This document shows positions 35,901 through 46,118 of a stretch of 64,000 nt of DNA, in pieces (within the stretch, counting starts at the first letter, position 1; each line of letters begins with the position of its first letter). Where the stretch lies: NCBI GenBank assembly GCA_022813625.1, contig JAKLMB010000030.1, positions 62,001 through 126,000 on the forward strand, written 5' to 3'. Source of the stretch: Aaosphaeria pasadenensis. Its lineage: Eukaryota > Ascomycota > Dothideomycetes > Pleosporales. The position numbers and the translations under genes were made by a program. Below the pieces are notes generated by a model. It ran no database searches, was not told the DNA's origin, and saw nothing but the letters and a program-made list of their open reading frames with translations.

Positions 35901-37439
35901 CTTCGCGAGTTCTTCCTCGAGCTGAGCTTTGAGTTGGTTGACAGACTCCTCCGTAACTTGAATATGATCATCAAACTCAGATATGTATAGCTGGTACAGT
36001 GTCGCGCGCTTGATGGCTAACTCATTTTCGTCGCGGAGATAGGCTAGCGCTTTGTTCTTTTTCTCTTCTAGCCCACTCTTCTCTTTCTCCACATGCTGTA
36101 CACGGTTGCTTTTCTCTGTGCAGACTTCGTTAAGGGTTTCGGTTTCTGCGGCAGCCTCCTCGATGGGGGTCTTGTATTTCGAAGTGCCAATGATATCCTC
36201 CAAGTATTCAAGGAGGCCGTCGTCATGTTCACTGGCAGCTTTAGGCTTCATCTGCGCAATGGATTCGACTTCACCCTGTAAAATCAGGAAGCGTTTATGG
36301 TCAAGGTCAACGCCTCTATCCTTCAGCAGGCTTGTAACGACGGTGAACGTGGATTCCCTTTTGTTGATATAGTATTTACTGGAGTTGTTCTTGAAAGCCC
36401 GTCGAGAAATGACAATGGTCGACTCTGGAACCACCTCAGTGCCCCCACCCGGTAAATCCATCACCTCTTGAAAATGCACCTCGACTTCGCAGTGATCCAG
36501 ATCGGGAAATGCGGCAGAATTGTGTATAAGCGCAGATATCTTCCCTTGCCTCATCTTGCTGGCACGGAAACCAAACACAAACAACAGAGAGTCGATGACA
36601 TTGGATTTCCCGGAGCCATTGGGTCCCACGACGGAGGAGAACGAGGCATGGAATGGCCCCACTTCTTGACGACCAGCGTAACTTTTAAAGTTCGTGAGAA
36701 TCAAATAGGTGATAACCATGCGATTCTTTGGAACAGTGGGCTCCGGTGCAACAATAAGTCCTGCTGCTCTCTTTCGCACCAGTATATCCATTGGTTTTTC
36801 AAACACGGGGTCTCGAGCATTAGGCTTCTCAATGATCGTATTTTGGATTTCCGTTTCAGGTTCAGGTACTGGTGTTCCCTCGATTCTCTCGATGATTGTA
36901 TTTTGGATTTCCGTTTCAGGTTCAGGCACTGGTGTTCTCTCATTGACCGCGGTATCTGTGATATCAGCCAGTGGGGTACTGGGAGTTTTAACGGGCTGAG
37001 GCTCAGGCGAGGCAGTCGGCTCAGGAGTGAGGAGATGCGAATCTCCGTCTACAGATGTCGCAGCCGCAGATACGCGAGGTTTCCTTGCACTTGAAGCTGG
37101 CTTTGTGCTTGTCCTTCGCTTCGTTGGCTCCTTCTTTATGGCTGACTGTGGCTCCGCTACCGAACTGGTAGGACTGAACATCTGGCTGGGCTCGACGCTC
37201 TCAGTGGCGCGCGGTCGCCTTCGTGGGGCAGTAGGTTTCGGTGTCGCACTCTCATCTGCGTTTTTCCGTGGTCGTCCACGTCTTTTCGCGGGTAAGGGTG
37301 CAGGTGTAAAGTCATCCTCTTCTTCCTGTTTGATTTGAGGGGATTGGTTCTCTTCTTCGACATCGGACGAATCGATGACGGGGGCTTTTCGTCGCGCCGT
37401 ACCGGCGCGGGTTGACTTCCGCGGCGATTCTGAAGACAT
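32992..37439 (-). CDS. smc4: Condensin subunit Smc4
   Basis: This is the core SMC ATPase of condensin, which compacts mitotic chromosomes as a heterodimer with Smc2. Exons are 33276-37439, 33096-33221 and 32992-33042; the introns are 54 and 53 bp and both lie near the 3' end. The product is 1446 aa. Walker A GPNGSGKSNVID is at about 272; long coiled coils flank the hinge (NGFHGRLGNLGTIDQRYDVA); the ABC signature LSGGEKTLSSLAL is near 1350, followed by Walker B YVMDEIDAALD. The two small 3' exons supply the D-loop and the final strand (FIVISLRNNMFELAARLVGV), ending ITGRA. A 240-residue disordered N-terminal extension carries an AT-hook (RRGRPRK, residues 53-59) and a 20-residue tandem duplication. 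Stopping at the end of the long ORF would truncate the ATPase head. Confidence 0.96.
36831..36936. repeat. 60-bp-period tandem duplication inside smc4
   Basis: Two copies of one segment (about 46 bp closely matched, starting 36831 and 36891) are offset by exactly 60 bp. Both encode TPVPEPETEIQNTIIE, at residues 169-184 and 189-204 of Smc4. The copies differ at a few mostly synonymous positions, so the duplication is not brand-new. Confidence 0.9.
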
Positions 37440-38070
37440 TTTGTCTGTTGGTGTGAGGTTTGGTGATTACAATGGAGGGGTTGTGTTTGGTTTGGTGCAC
37501 TGTTGTGTTTGTTTTGATGCACAACACGCTAGCACGCTTGGCTTGGCAGCATTCGGCTCAGCCTTACCAGGGTCATCCGCGAAAGCGGACATGGACGACG
37601 CAATGAACCTTGAGAAGCAAGAGAGTTGCGGTAGTTACTGGTAGTCTACAGCTAAACTCATCTTCTGGGGTGGAAATTTCCATATCTTTCCTTCTCTTGT
37701 GACTCGGCATTGTTCTTGTGTTATTGGGTCGCCCTGCAGAAGGGACGTTGCTCTGCAGGAAACTCGCCATAAACACATTGAGCTTCCCCACGTTCAAAGA
37801 TCTTTACACGGCAACCTGAATATATTCAGAGAGTGTCGCTTTGATAACGTTGTTGCTTTGTAACTTACACTGTGATCTAAAGTCTCCCTCTCATAGCCCT
37901 TGAAACTATCCACCCCGCCTCACAATCCACGACGCATGTGCTACTATATCGTTATCGACCGAAAACGGTTAGTTTCTCCATGGACGCCCGAACCATCTAC
38001 CCAGGAACACTCTCAGATTCTTGCACTCAAGATGCTTGCTCGACCCTAACCTCCACCGCCACCCCAAATC
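37440..38070. other. Divergent intergenic region (smc4 / mtf1)
   Basis: This is the shared promoter region, G/T-rich next to smc4. A plus-strand frame at 37375-37644 overlaps the smc4 start and is judged spurious. No other gene was seen. Confidence 0.45.
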
Positions 38071-40074
38071 ATGCTGAGGCGTAAAATACCTCATGGAGTA
38101 TGGCGTTTACCATTGGACGCGCGCGCGCTCTCACGTCGACATGTTGCTAGCAGAGCTAAGCCGAAAGAAAGAGGCACAACGCACTGGAAGAACGTGGAAA
38201 CGGTACCAGGTTCCCTTTCAAGCGTAATCGCGGAGACGGCGAGGCGCAATTCGGGTCCGGCGAACAAAACTGAGACTGCTCGTATCGTACCACAGATAGT
38301 GAGCAGTAAACTTTGCGGTATGTTCATGGTCGCATGACGTCGAGAAATGGAGCCCCGACGGTTGCTAACTGTTGTGTGCCATAAAACAGATGATGTTATC
38401 GATTACCATGGGCATACACTCGAAAAATATAAGGGCTGTGATATCATTGACATCAACCCCGGAGCAGGTGTCTGGACGACCAAACTCCACGAATTCCTCC
38501 AACCCCGAAGCCATATTCTCATCGAACCAGACATCAAAATCTTCGAACAATTTCTCAAGCCGTTATTGGACAAGCCTGGATCGACGTACAAACTGGCACC
38601 GTACGATCCAACTGTCTTCGAATCGCTCAATCAATTGGTCAAAGATGGGTATTTACCTCACCAAAAGATGCCTGGGCCCAACGACCCACAAGCAAATGAA
38701 ATCAACAATACCCTACTCGTGACGGGCACAATCGCATGGGATCCAGTCCTGCCTGGCTTCGGAGTTAGCTCGATGGCAAGGCAAATTCTCTATAGCTATA
38801 CGGAATTGGCATGGCAAAAGCAAATATTCCACGCATTCGGTCCCACAAGGATGCTCCTTTGGCATTTAGATGAAGACTCAAAAGTCATAAATCCGAAATC
38901 GCTGAACCAGCTGGGCAGAGGTACTTTCACACTCAGAAAGTTTGCTGAAACGAGGGAAATTGTAGCACCAGGGCCTAGGGAGAGAGGGTTTGGAAGAGAC
39001 GCTGTGGGGCGTGAGGCGCGTTACGAAATCGAAGGTATCGCGAAAACTATGAAAGCCATGGAATCCAGAGGCATATCGCTTCCCTCGCACCGCAGGTCAC
39101 TAGTTCACGATATTGTAGACGATGTTATCAAGAAAACAGATGGTACTGCGATCATGACTGTGGGAGAAACTACAGAATATCTTCGATTGCGAGCACTACA
39201 AGATCTACCAATCACAGGTCTTGTGACCAACCATGCTGTCGAATTATTTAAGTTCGCCGACGTGATCTGGCCCGGGGTGACATTTGACATGAAACTACCA
39301 ACATCAAAAGCTCCAGCAAAACGAACGAAGCAGCCCCCTATGTTACCTCCCCACCTAGATCGAGCCGCTGGTCTTGATCTGACCGTCCGGACGAGGTCAT
39401 TGAGAGGGTTGGAGCAGAAAAGGCAGAAAAAGGATGCTGTGGTGGATCTAGGAGAAGTAGTGTATCAACTCGAATGCCAAATACTCAAGATGGACGATGG
39501 CGATTCCAAGACGAAGGCACTTGAGAGATTGAAAGGCCTCCAACAAAAATTCGACCAGGCGCATGCAGCCCTAGACGGTAATTACCGGACTGGCGTAAAT
39601 ACGGACCTGGATGATTGTATGTCACTTAGATCTGGGTTTCCCCGAATTGACTGGGACAAGCGGACTATGGAGCCTTTAGTGATGCAACCCGACGAGTTCT
39701 GGCCCGCCAATCGCATGTCGCTTTCTGATATAGAGCCACTCCCTAATTCGGAAGCTCTATCACTTCAGGATATCCAATATTTCATCGATTTCATTTACGG
39801 TCTGCTAAGTTCTATAACGGCCAATCTTCCGCATGCTTTGGAAGATCTGCAATCTGGCGCCGGAGATCTCATCGAAGCGGTCCCCGCCCTTCGAGACCCT
39901 TCCCGAGGTGGGAGGTTAAGTATGGACCGCTTTCGTGCTCGGTCGTTGACTATGGAAATGGCAACTGAGCTATTTAAAGCTTATAGGGAGTGGCCGTTCC
40001 GAAACCCAGACACTGACATCAGCAATTTCTTCAGGTCGAAGTCAAATAAACCGGGGTCAGAATTCACATTTTAG
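38071..40074 (+). CDS. mtf1: Mitochondrial transcription factor Mtf1-like (rRNA adenine dimethylase fold)
   Basis: In yeast this protein helps mitochondrial RNA polymerase open promoters; the fold derives from KsgA/Dim1 methyltransferases. Exon 1 is 38071-38317, intron 72 bp, exon 2 38390-40074; the product is 643 aa. Exon 1 encodes an Arg-rich, acid-free start (MLRRKIPHGVWRLPL) consistent with a mitochondrial presequence. The spliced joint SSKLC|DDVIDYHGHTLEKYKGC leads into the SAM motif I equivalent CDIIDINPGAGVWTTKLHEF and ILIEPD. The dimethylase catalytic NxPY motif is replaced by TGTIAWDP, in line with a factor that no longer methylates. It is longer than yeast Mtf1 because of insertions and a C-terminal extension. 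Confidence 0.85.
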
Positions 40075-40242
40075 ATCTCCCTAGCAATTCTAAAGTGGAG
40101 TGCCCTTGGAGGCTTGTAACAATAGTAATTGTAATAAATTTTGAATACCAATATTGCCAAAAGTCTGTGATTCAGACTCCTTTAAAATACAAATGTTTCC
40201 TTTCACCCGTTTCTTTCTTGTGAATTCTGGGTATGGGCTGGT

Positions 40243-40792
40243 CTATTTCTTCGCCTTTGAAGCAGCAGCAGCAGATGGCTTCTTTCCGGACCCTTTCTTC
40301 GCTACCTTCTCTTTCTTTTGTGCGCTAATCAGGTCCAGAAGATGATCTTCCCCAGACTGTGCAGCACCCTAGAGCAGAGTCAGATATTTGACAATTGCTA
40401 TGCGTTACCAGCAAACTTACCGATCCCTTATCTCCAGCGCTACCTGAGCTCTCAGCATCCCAACCTCGTCCGAATTTGCTTCTGAAAGCCGCCAACTTTC
40501 CGGCTTCATCCTCTTCTACGTTCAACAGCTTCTGGCTCGAAGGATTCCATAAGGGCGTGTTTTTGATATCTTTTGTAGATTTGTATACGGGAGCGGGCGA
40601 GGTAGTACGGTGAACGAAGGTTGAACCGTCGGAGAGAGTGATCAATTGCGTGAAGGTATATGGGCGCTTCGGTCGTCGGAGGAGCGTCGCGTGGCGGACC
40701 TGGTGCGTGCTCTGAAGATTCTGCGAGCTTTGAGAACGTATGGACTGACGCAATATGCGCAGTGCGCTGACAGAAGGAATTGGTGTAGCCAT
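40243..40792 (-). CDS. Mitochondrial large ribosomal subunit protein bL31m
   Basis: Exon 1 is 40421-40792, intron 52 bp (40369-40420), exon 2 40243-40368; the product is 165 aa. The N-terminus (MATPIPSVSALRILRQSIR) is a typical mitochondrial presequence. The core RHATLLRRPKRPYTFTQLIT, LSDGSTFVHRTTSP and DIKNTPLWNPSS matches the bL31m (yeast Mrpl36-type) family, and KFGRGWD closes the conserved part. The second exon supplies EDHLLDLI and a Lys/Ala-rich tail. It lies tail to tail with mtf1, 168 bp apart, and head to head with the flavin reductase gene, 219 bp apart; the last pair may share a promoter. Confidence 0.85.
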
Positions 40793-41011
40793 TTTATGTG
40801 GTGTGTCGTTATGGTGGAGAGATGTCGGAGGTGAAAGGTTGAGATGCGGAGGTCGATAGAAGCCTTGGCGCGGTAACTTTTTTACTCGAGCGTTATGACG
40901 AACATTCCTACAATCCCGACAACATCTGGCTAGGCATTGCCAGCCTAACAACCCTGTGATAGAGAAATGAGAAGCGCTGTAGTATCACTGAACAAGTAAC
41001 CAATTGCAAAA

Positions 41012-42590
41012 ATGCCTATACCACGACGTTCTGCTGGCCGGTTTTTCGCAGCCTTTTATGACTGGAGCTGTCTTGCACGTATGCTGAAGAACTCTGATGG
41101 ACTGTATGGGTAATAACATTTGTACAGAACGACCGCATTATATTTCCCGAAGCTTTACTGTCCAGCCCAAAGGCGTTTGGTATTGCCAATCTCAAAGCTC
41201 TAGATCGCTTACGACTACAAGAATACATCGAACATCGGAAGGCCAGCTCTGCGCGAACACCGAGGAAGATGGTCGAATTGTGTCGATTGGCTCTTCAGGT
41301 GGAGAGGCGATTTCTTCGGATACCAAGATATTGAGCAATGAAGAGATGGCACAGAACAAGAAGGGGAATATAGAACAGGATCAATCGCCGAACAATGCGC
41401 CCGAAGAGTTGCAACATTCGTTACGCACTCTAATGCGTAGAGTCACACATCCTATCGTGGTCCTCACAGCAGCTTCCGCCGACACCGAAGGGAATGCAGA
41501 ACCTGTGGGCATGGCTATCTCTTCTTTCAACACCGTAACGCTCCATCCGCCTACAATATCGTTTAACATCCAAAACCCTTCACGCACACTCACTGCAATT
41601 CGGGATGAAGGCGGGAATTTCCTTGTCCACTTTCTTCCGCCTTCTCTTAAATCTGCGGTGATCGCCGATGCTTTTACATGGGGGAATGGTCCGTCAGCCC
41701 TTGCGAACCGGAAAGATGTCCTAAATGATGGCCAAACGCCAGTGTCATCGAAAATACCCACCGACCAGGTGGCCGCATACATGTCTTGCAAAATCGTCAA
41801 GGAACTCGATGTCGCAGACCATGTAATAATTGCTGCCGAGGTCCTTGATATTCAAGACTGCATGGCAAGCACCGCACCCTTCTTGACATATGTCAATGGC
41901 CATTTCATCGACAAGCGCGGCCGTTTATTCACAAGACAAAACATAAAAGAGCTTTCTCTTAAGCATCGTAGCCCTTCACAGCTCAATCAGACTGTGAATG
42001 CACCCGAATCCATATCGCGTAGGACCAAGGACAACAAGCAGGCGCGAGATTCTTCATCTGAAGGCACCATGTTCAAGCAAGAGATATCACTGGAGTTGTT
42101 GGAAGATCGTGTACGCCAATTCGTGCGGACACGCCCCATACAGGCTGCAACATGGCAGTCGGCAGAGATACTTGCAGCTCTGAATATGGCAGTCGATGCA
42201 CATGTCACAACTGAACAGGGCGTCATGCCATCAAATTCCGCTCAGATTGTACCTTCGCTAATACGAAAAGCCTGCGGTGAGCAACTACCTCACTTGAATG
42301 GACAGGAGCGACATGTGGTAGCTGCATATTTGAGGCGGTCGCGTGAGACTCCCAAATCACCACGAATCATAAAAGTTGGGAGCGAACGTTTCGAATGGAC
42401 AAAATACTTTGCGAAGGATCCCTCAGGAAAGGTGGATGATTTCGAGACGGTGAATCTGGCTTCTGATCCAGGCAACGGAAGTTCTGAAGCTGCTATGAAA
42501 GCGGCTGAAACAAGGGGAGCTTTCGAGGAGAAACCTGTTGTGCCAGGCACATTCCAAGCATATAAACTCGATGGCAGCAGAAGATCTTAA
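41012..42590 (+). CDS. Flavin-reductase-like domain protein, probably mitochondrial
   Basis: Exon 1 is 41012-41078 and exon 2 41128-42590, with a 49-bp intron (GTATGC...TACAG) containing a TAATAAC branch-like site; the product is 509 aa. Exon 1 gives MPIPRRSAGRFFAAFYDW, an Arg/Phe-rich presequence-like start, joining in frame to RPHYISRSFTV. Residues about 115-295 form a split-barrel FMN-binding flavin reductase domain: LRTLMRRVTHPIVVLTA, GMAISSFNTVTLHPPTISFN, NFLVHFL and LTYVNGHFIDKRGRLF. The C-terminal 190 residues (ISLELLEDRVRQFVRTRPIQ...) belong to no domain I know. A methionine start inside the long ORF near 41097 would lose the presequence. The physiological acceptor is unknown. Confidence 0.8.
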
Positions 42591-42901
42591 ATTAACAAAC
42601 AGGCGGAAGGCCTTTAGACATTCGAATGAGGCTACCAAAATGGAGGGGCTTACAGAGTTGGTATCAGGGCGAGCGTCAATCGATCAATATTGCGAGAATA
42701 TGCTACCAAAGATGTCACGAGTAATCTTCCGTGTGGAAACCGAATGCAAAGGCCTGTATCCGTCGCTGTTCGAGGTAGCCGTAACACTGATAGATATCCA
42801 CATTCCGCCTATCTTCCGAACCTAATCAATGTATAGGTTCATGCAACAAGATCTTTACAACTTCGATGATTTTGGTGTCAATTCATTTTGTGATCATTTA
42901 A
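42591..42901. other. Convergent 3' intergenic region
   Basis: This lies between the flavin reductase gene (+) and the SDR gene (-). Nothing supportable was seen in it. Confidence 0.4.
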
Positions 42902-43777
42902 TTACAAAGATGCTTGGAACCCAGTTCCAGTACTCTCGGTAATACCACCATCAACAACAAGTTCGTGCGACGTCACATATCGACTTGCACTACTGGCCAA
43001 AAAGACTACTGCGTTCGCTACATCTGCTCCAGTGCCCATCCATCCCATTGGGCAATTGTGATCCAGTATCCTCTTTGCAGCCTCTTGATCCCCTAAGTCG
43101 TTGCTCTTTGCAAAGTTGTCCACCAGTGGGGTGTACATGAGACCGGGAACCACACAATTGCTCCTGATGTTTTCCTTTGCATACATAACCCCCATAGCCT
43201 TTGTAAAGCGAATCACGCCTGCCTTGGCAGTTGCGTATGCGATTTGATGTTTCCCTATGTAGCGCATCGCGGTGATGCTGGCGTTATTGATAATGCTGCC
43301 AGACCGTTGCTTTTGCATTATTGGAAGCACATGATGGCAGACTCTGTACACAGAAGAAAGGTTCAGATCGATTTGCCGTGCCCACAGCTCTTCTGACATG
43401 GTCGCTGGGTTGCCTGCAGATGTCTGTCCTACGTTGTTGACGAGGATGTCGATTCGGCCGTGTCGTTCCATGACGCTGGTAATCAGTGCCTCAACATCGG
43501 ACGGCTTCATGACGTCTGCGGCTATGACATCGACCACGGTATTGATGTCTTCTTCAAGAAGTCTTTCTTTTGTTCTTTCGGCGGCGGATAGATTTAGGTC
43601 GCAGCCGAATATCTTGACGCCGTTGCGAGAGAGTAGTCGTGCTGTTGCTGCGCCGTTGCCCCAGAACGGACTGTCCTTGGGTCCAACTTGGCCGATACCA
43701 GTTATGAGAGCAACTTTGCCCTGAAGGTCGGGGTATGTTGGAAAAACTTCAGGGACGGGAGGCTCTGCGACTGACAT
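42902..43777 (-). CDS. Short-chain dehydrogenase/reductase (classical SDR)
   Basis: A single exon encodes 291 aa. The Rossmann start KVALITGIGQVG is followed by an enlarged glycine loop (PKDSPFWGNGAAT) before the second helix. Asp60 after strand 2 (KIFGCDLN) points to NAD(H) preference. NNVG (114-117), the Ser around residue 167 (IINNASITA) and YATAK (181-185) complete the catalytic set. The C-terminal ELVVDGGIT motif is typical of 3-oxoacyl-ACP-reductase-like SDRs. It is divergently paired with the ester hydrolase gene across 490 bp containing an inverted repeat, which suggests joint regulation. The substrate is unknown. Confidence 0.93.
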   Translation of the reverse strand: MSVAEPPVPEVFPTYPDLQGKVALITGIGQVGPKDSPFWGNGAATARLLSRNGVKIFGCDLNLSAAERTKERLLEEDINTVVDVIAADVMKPSDVEALITSVMERHGRIDILVNNVGQTSAGNPATMSEELWARQIDLNLSSVYRVCHHVLPIMQKQRSGSIINNASITAMRYIGKHQIAYATAKAGVIRFTKAMGVMYAKENIRSNCVVPGLMYTPLVDNFAKSNDLGDQEAAKRILDHNCPMGWMGTGADVANAVVFLASSASRYVTSHELVVDGGITESTGTGFQASL

Positions 43778-44267
43778 GATGGATGAAGATCTGGGTCTGC
43801 AAATTGATAATGTCCAATCCCTCTAATTATTATGAGTGAGCAAACATGCAAAAAGGACAGTAGTTATGATGGAGATGTTTTATGGTACTATTTGTAGGTC
43901 GAGCTCTAAACAACATACAAGATTGGCTTTTACCATGGCCTCTATTGATCAAATTGCCTCGGGTATTGCTCGTCGGTTTTGATGCCGATGTTTCCATGGT
44001 CTCGCAAGATGCATAGGGGAGATATTGGATGATGGTGGATGCTAGTGCCGGGTTACTTCGCCCGTTGCCACACCGATAACCCGAGCTTGCTAGACACTGC
44101 GTGACTGTTTAGATCAGTACCTGGACGGGGAATAAACGGCATACACAGCTACCTAGGTCCAGAACTAGACTATCAAAGTTGTCTTTATTAGACTTCTGTA
44201 TCTACTTGAGCCTTCTTAGAAAGTCATCTGCAGCCACCTACTAGATCGAATATAGTAGAAAACCACG
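43778..44267. promoter_or_regulatory. Bidirectional promoter, SDR / ester hydrolase
   Basis: These 490 bp separate two divergent start codons with no ORF between them. The region holds the CGGGTTA / TAACCCG inverted repeat at 44049-44083, about 190 bp from the hydrolase ATG. The promoter role is inferred from geometry. Confidence 0.6.
44049..44083. promoter_or_regulatory. Inverted repeat CGGGTTA-N21-TAACCCG, candidate regulator site
   Basis: The 7-bp half-sites at 44049-44055 and 44077-44083 are perfect inverted copies. CGG half-sites in inverted order are the usual target form of Zn2Cys6 dimers, and one such regulator is encoded at 48205-50204. The binding is inferred, not shown. Confidence 0.45.
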
Positions 44268-45242
44268 ATGCAGACCGAAAAGTACACGCTTTCTCCTCCG
44301 AGCCTTGAAGAACTCGCCAACGCACTCAGAGCCCCTCTATCTTCCAATTTCGAGCATGCAACCGTAGACGTTGTACAGTGCCCTGATTTACGCGATGCTC
44401 CATTTCATCTAGCCACAGAAGGACTTTCAGGCAACGAGCGAATTGCAGATGTTGGCGGACAACCCAATCTCTTTCCGACTCCGCAGCTGGATACCATCTG
44501 GAGCATGAAGGAAATTGTCAAGGCCATGGAAATGGATGACAGCAAAGGCAGTCTGATCGGAGCTGGGGCCGGACCATTCCACCAAGTTGGCCGCAATTGC
44601 GAGCTCGTTCCTAATTTCAGCTGGGAAGGGGGAATGGAAAATATCAACAATCAGTCATACGTTGCACAGATTGCAGGAGGAACCGGTGTTCCTGGAGTCC
44701 AAAAGAGCCCTTCTTTGGATTGTGCACTGATGATCAATCTGTACGGTTCATCTGGTAACCCTGGCCCAGTCCTCAAGATTACAGCACGGAAACGGAAAGG
44801 CGCCGAGAAAAGCTTCACGGAGTGTATTCGTAAAGCACTTAATACCGCCTTTGGAGAATCGAGAACGGTCAGCCTGGGAGGAGCGTTCCTTGTTAAGTCG
44901 GGGAGAGCGCGCTACCATATCATGCCCGACTTTCCTCCTGCTGACGACTTACCTTTCTCATCTGCAAAGCAGCTCAACGACTGGTTAACATATCACGACT
45001 TCGATGGACCTATTGTGTGCCTTTCAGTTTTGCATTCGGCGGACCCTGATAAGAAGATGGGTTTGCGCATGGAACATTCGCATGGGTTTTCGACGACCAA
45101 AGCAGACGCTGGAGGCCATTACCACTATGACGTGGATGGGCATAATGAGGATATTGAGTACGAAGGTTATTTCAATGTTGCGAATTTTATATACAGGATA
45201 GCAAAGCCTGAGGTGACCTTAGAGCGTGATTTACATGATTGA
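44268..45242 (+). CDS. DUF1907 / C11orf54-type metal-dependent ester hydrolase
   Basis: A single exon encodes 324 aa. It aligns with the C11orf54 (PTD012) family, whose human member is a zinc-bound protein with esterase activity. The metal site is visible as HSH (residues 270-272) in MEHSHGFSTT and as HYHYD in GGHYHYD (from 284). Other family landmarks are FPTPQLDTIW, the glycine-rich IGAGAGPFHQVGRNCELVPN and YEGYFNVANFIYRI. Length and motif order match the family, so it looks intact. It is transcribed away from the SDR gene and followed by an MFS transporter gene on the same strand; a catabolic role is inferred. Confidence 0.88.
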   Translation: MQTEKYTLSPPSLEELANALRAPLSSNFEHATVDVVQCPDLRDAPFHLATEGLSGNERIADVGGQPNLFPTPQLDTIWSMKEIVKAMEMDDSKGSLIGAGAGPFHQVGRNCELVPNFSWEGGMENINNQSYVAQIAGGTGVPGVQKSPSLDCALMINLYGSSGNPGPVLKITARKRKGAEKSFTECIRKALNTAFGESRTVSLGGAFLVKSGRARYHIMPDFPPADDLPFSSAKQLNDWLTYHDFDGPIVCLSVLHSADPDKKMGLRMEHSHGFSTTKADAGGHYHYDVDGHNEDIEYEGYFNVANFIYRIAKPEVTLERDLHD

Positions 45243-45884
45243 AAACATCATCATGATATGTCACAACTCTTCAAGGATAGAAGCTGTTTCCTATAATTGC
45301 GTAGTTGTCAAGTAATACAGTCTTGATAGAGGAAAATCGTGTTCACCCCATGTTGTGCATATCATATAGAGTGCTCGGTTTGGTCACATGTGGCTCGGTG
45401 TTTGACTGGCAAGTATGAGAAAGTCTACGAGCCCACATTCTTGCCTCTAAATCATATCAATAACCCAAGCTTGCTGTGTGAAACATGCCAAAGTTCTAGG
45501 GCCTACTTGACCTTTGAATTATGAAAAGCAAGATGCCATGATACAACCACCAATTCGATTTATTTCTGCAGTGAGCGACGCCAGAATTGATTGACCCTTG
45601 GAATTAGGACCAAGAGTCTGTTTGCCTGCTTATTGGGGTGAATCTTGTCAATGAAATGGCCGCACAATTCTCCAATGTCTATCTACGGCGAAATGACTAG
45701 CGGCAGCTGTTGGAAAAGGTCAACTGACGGACTAGATCCATCATAGCACCTCCACAAAACGCCAAATCCACGGAGTGGATGACAGCCTCGGAAAATAAAG
45801 CGTAGTGTCAGTCATTAGATGTGGTATTTCTCCTGGCACAGGAAAAGCGCATGTTTTTTTTACCCGGAGTTGAAACCCGTTGTT

Positions 45885-45898
45885 CGGCCGATATTCCG
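45885..45898. promoter_or_regulatory. Candidate CGG-N8-CCG Zn2Cys6 site
   Basis: CGG (45885-45887) and CCG (45896-45898) are inverted half-sites with an 8-bp spacer, 220 bp upstream of the transporter ATG. Such short motifs occur by chance, so confidence is low. Confidence 0.3.
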
Positions 45899-45981
45899 TG
45901 TAGGTGCGCCTCCCGCTGGTAAACCAAATCAGAGATTGTGGGGTCTCCAGAATCTCCCCAGCTTTGTTTGTTACATTAGAT

Positions 45982-45988
45982 TATAAAA
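45982..45988 (+). promoter_or_regulatory. TATA box of the MFS transporter gene
   Basis: TATAAAA lies about 130 bp before the start codon, in the correct orientation and a plausible distance. Confidence 0.5.
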
Positions 45989-46118
45989 ACTCCTCTGCAT
46001 TCCCCAGGATTGGTTCGGTCAACCCAGGAACCCATAGTTCTATGTCTTTGGCTGATCTTTGATACTTATTGTCCTTCACATTTTCCCTTCTCACAAGACC
46101 GGCAGTGGAACAAGAGCC

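Larger units (their letters stand above)
45243..46118. other. Intergenic / MFS promoter region
   Basis: This holds the 3' end of the hydrolase gene and the promoter of the transporter. It includes a candidate CGG-N8-CCG site and a TATA box, listed separately. No gene was seen. Confidence 0.5.
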
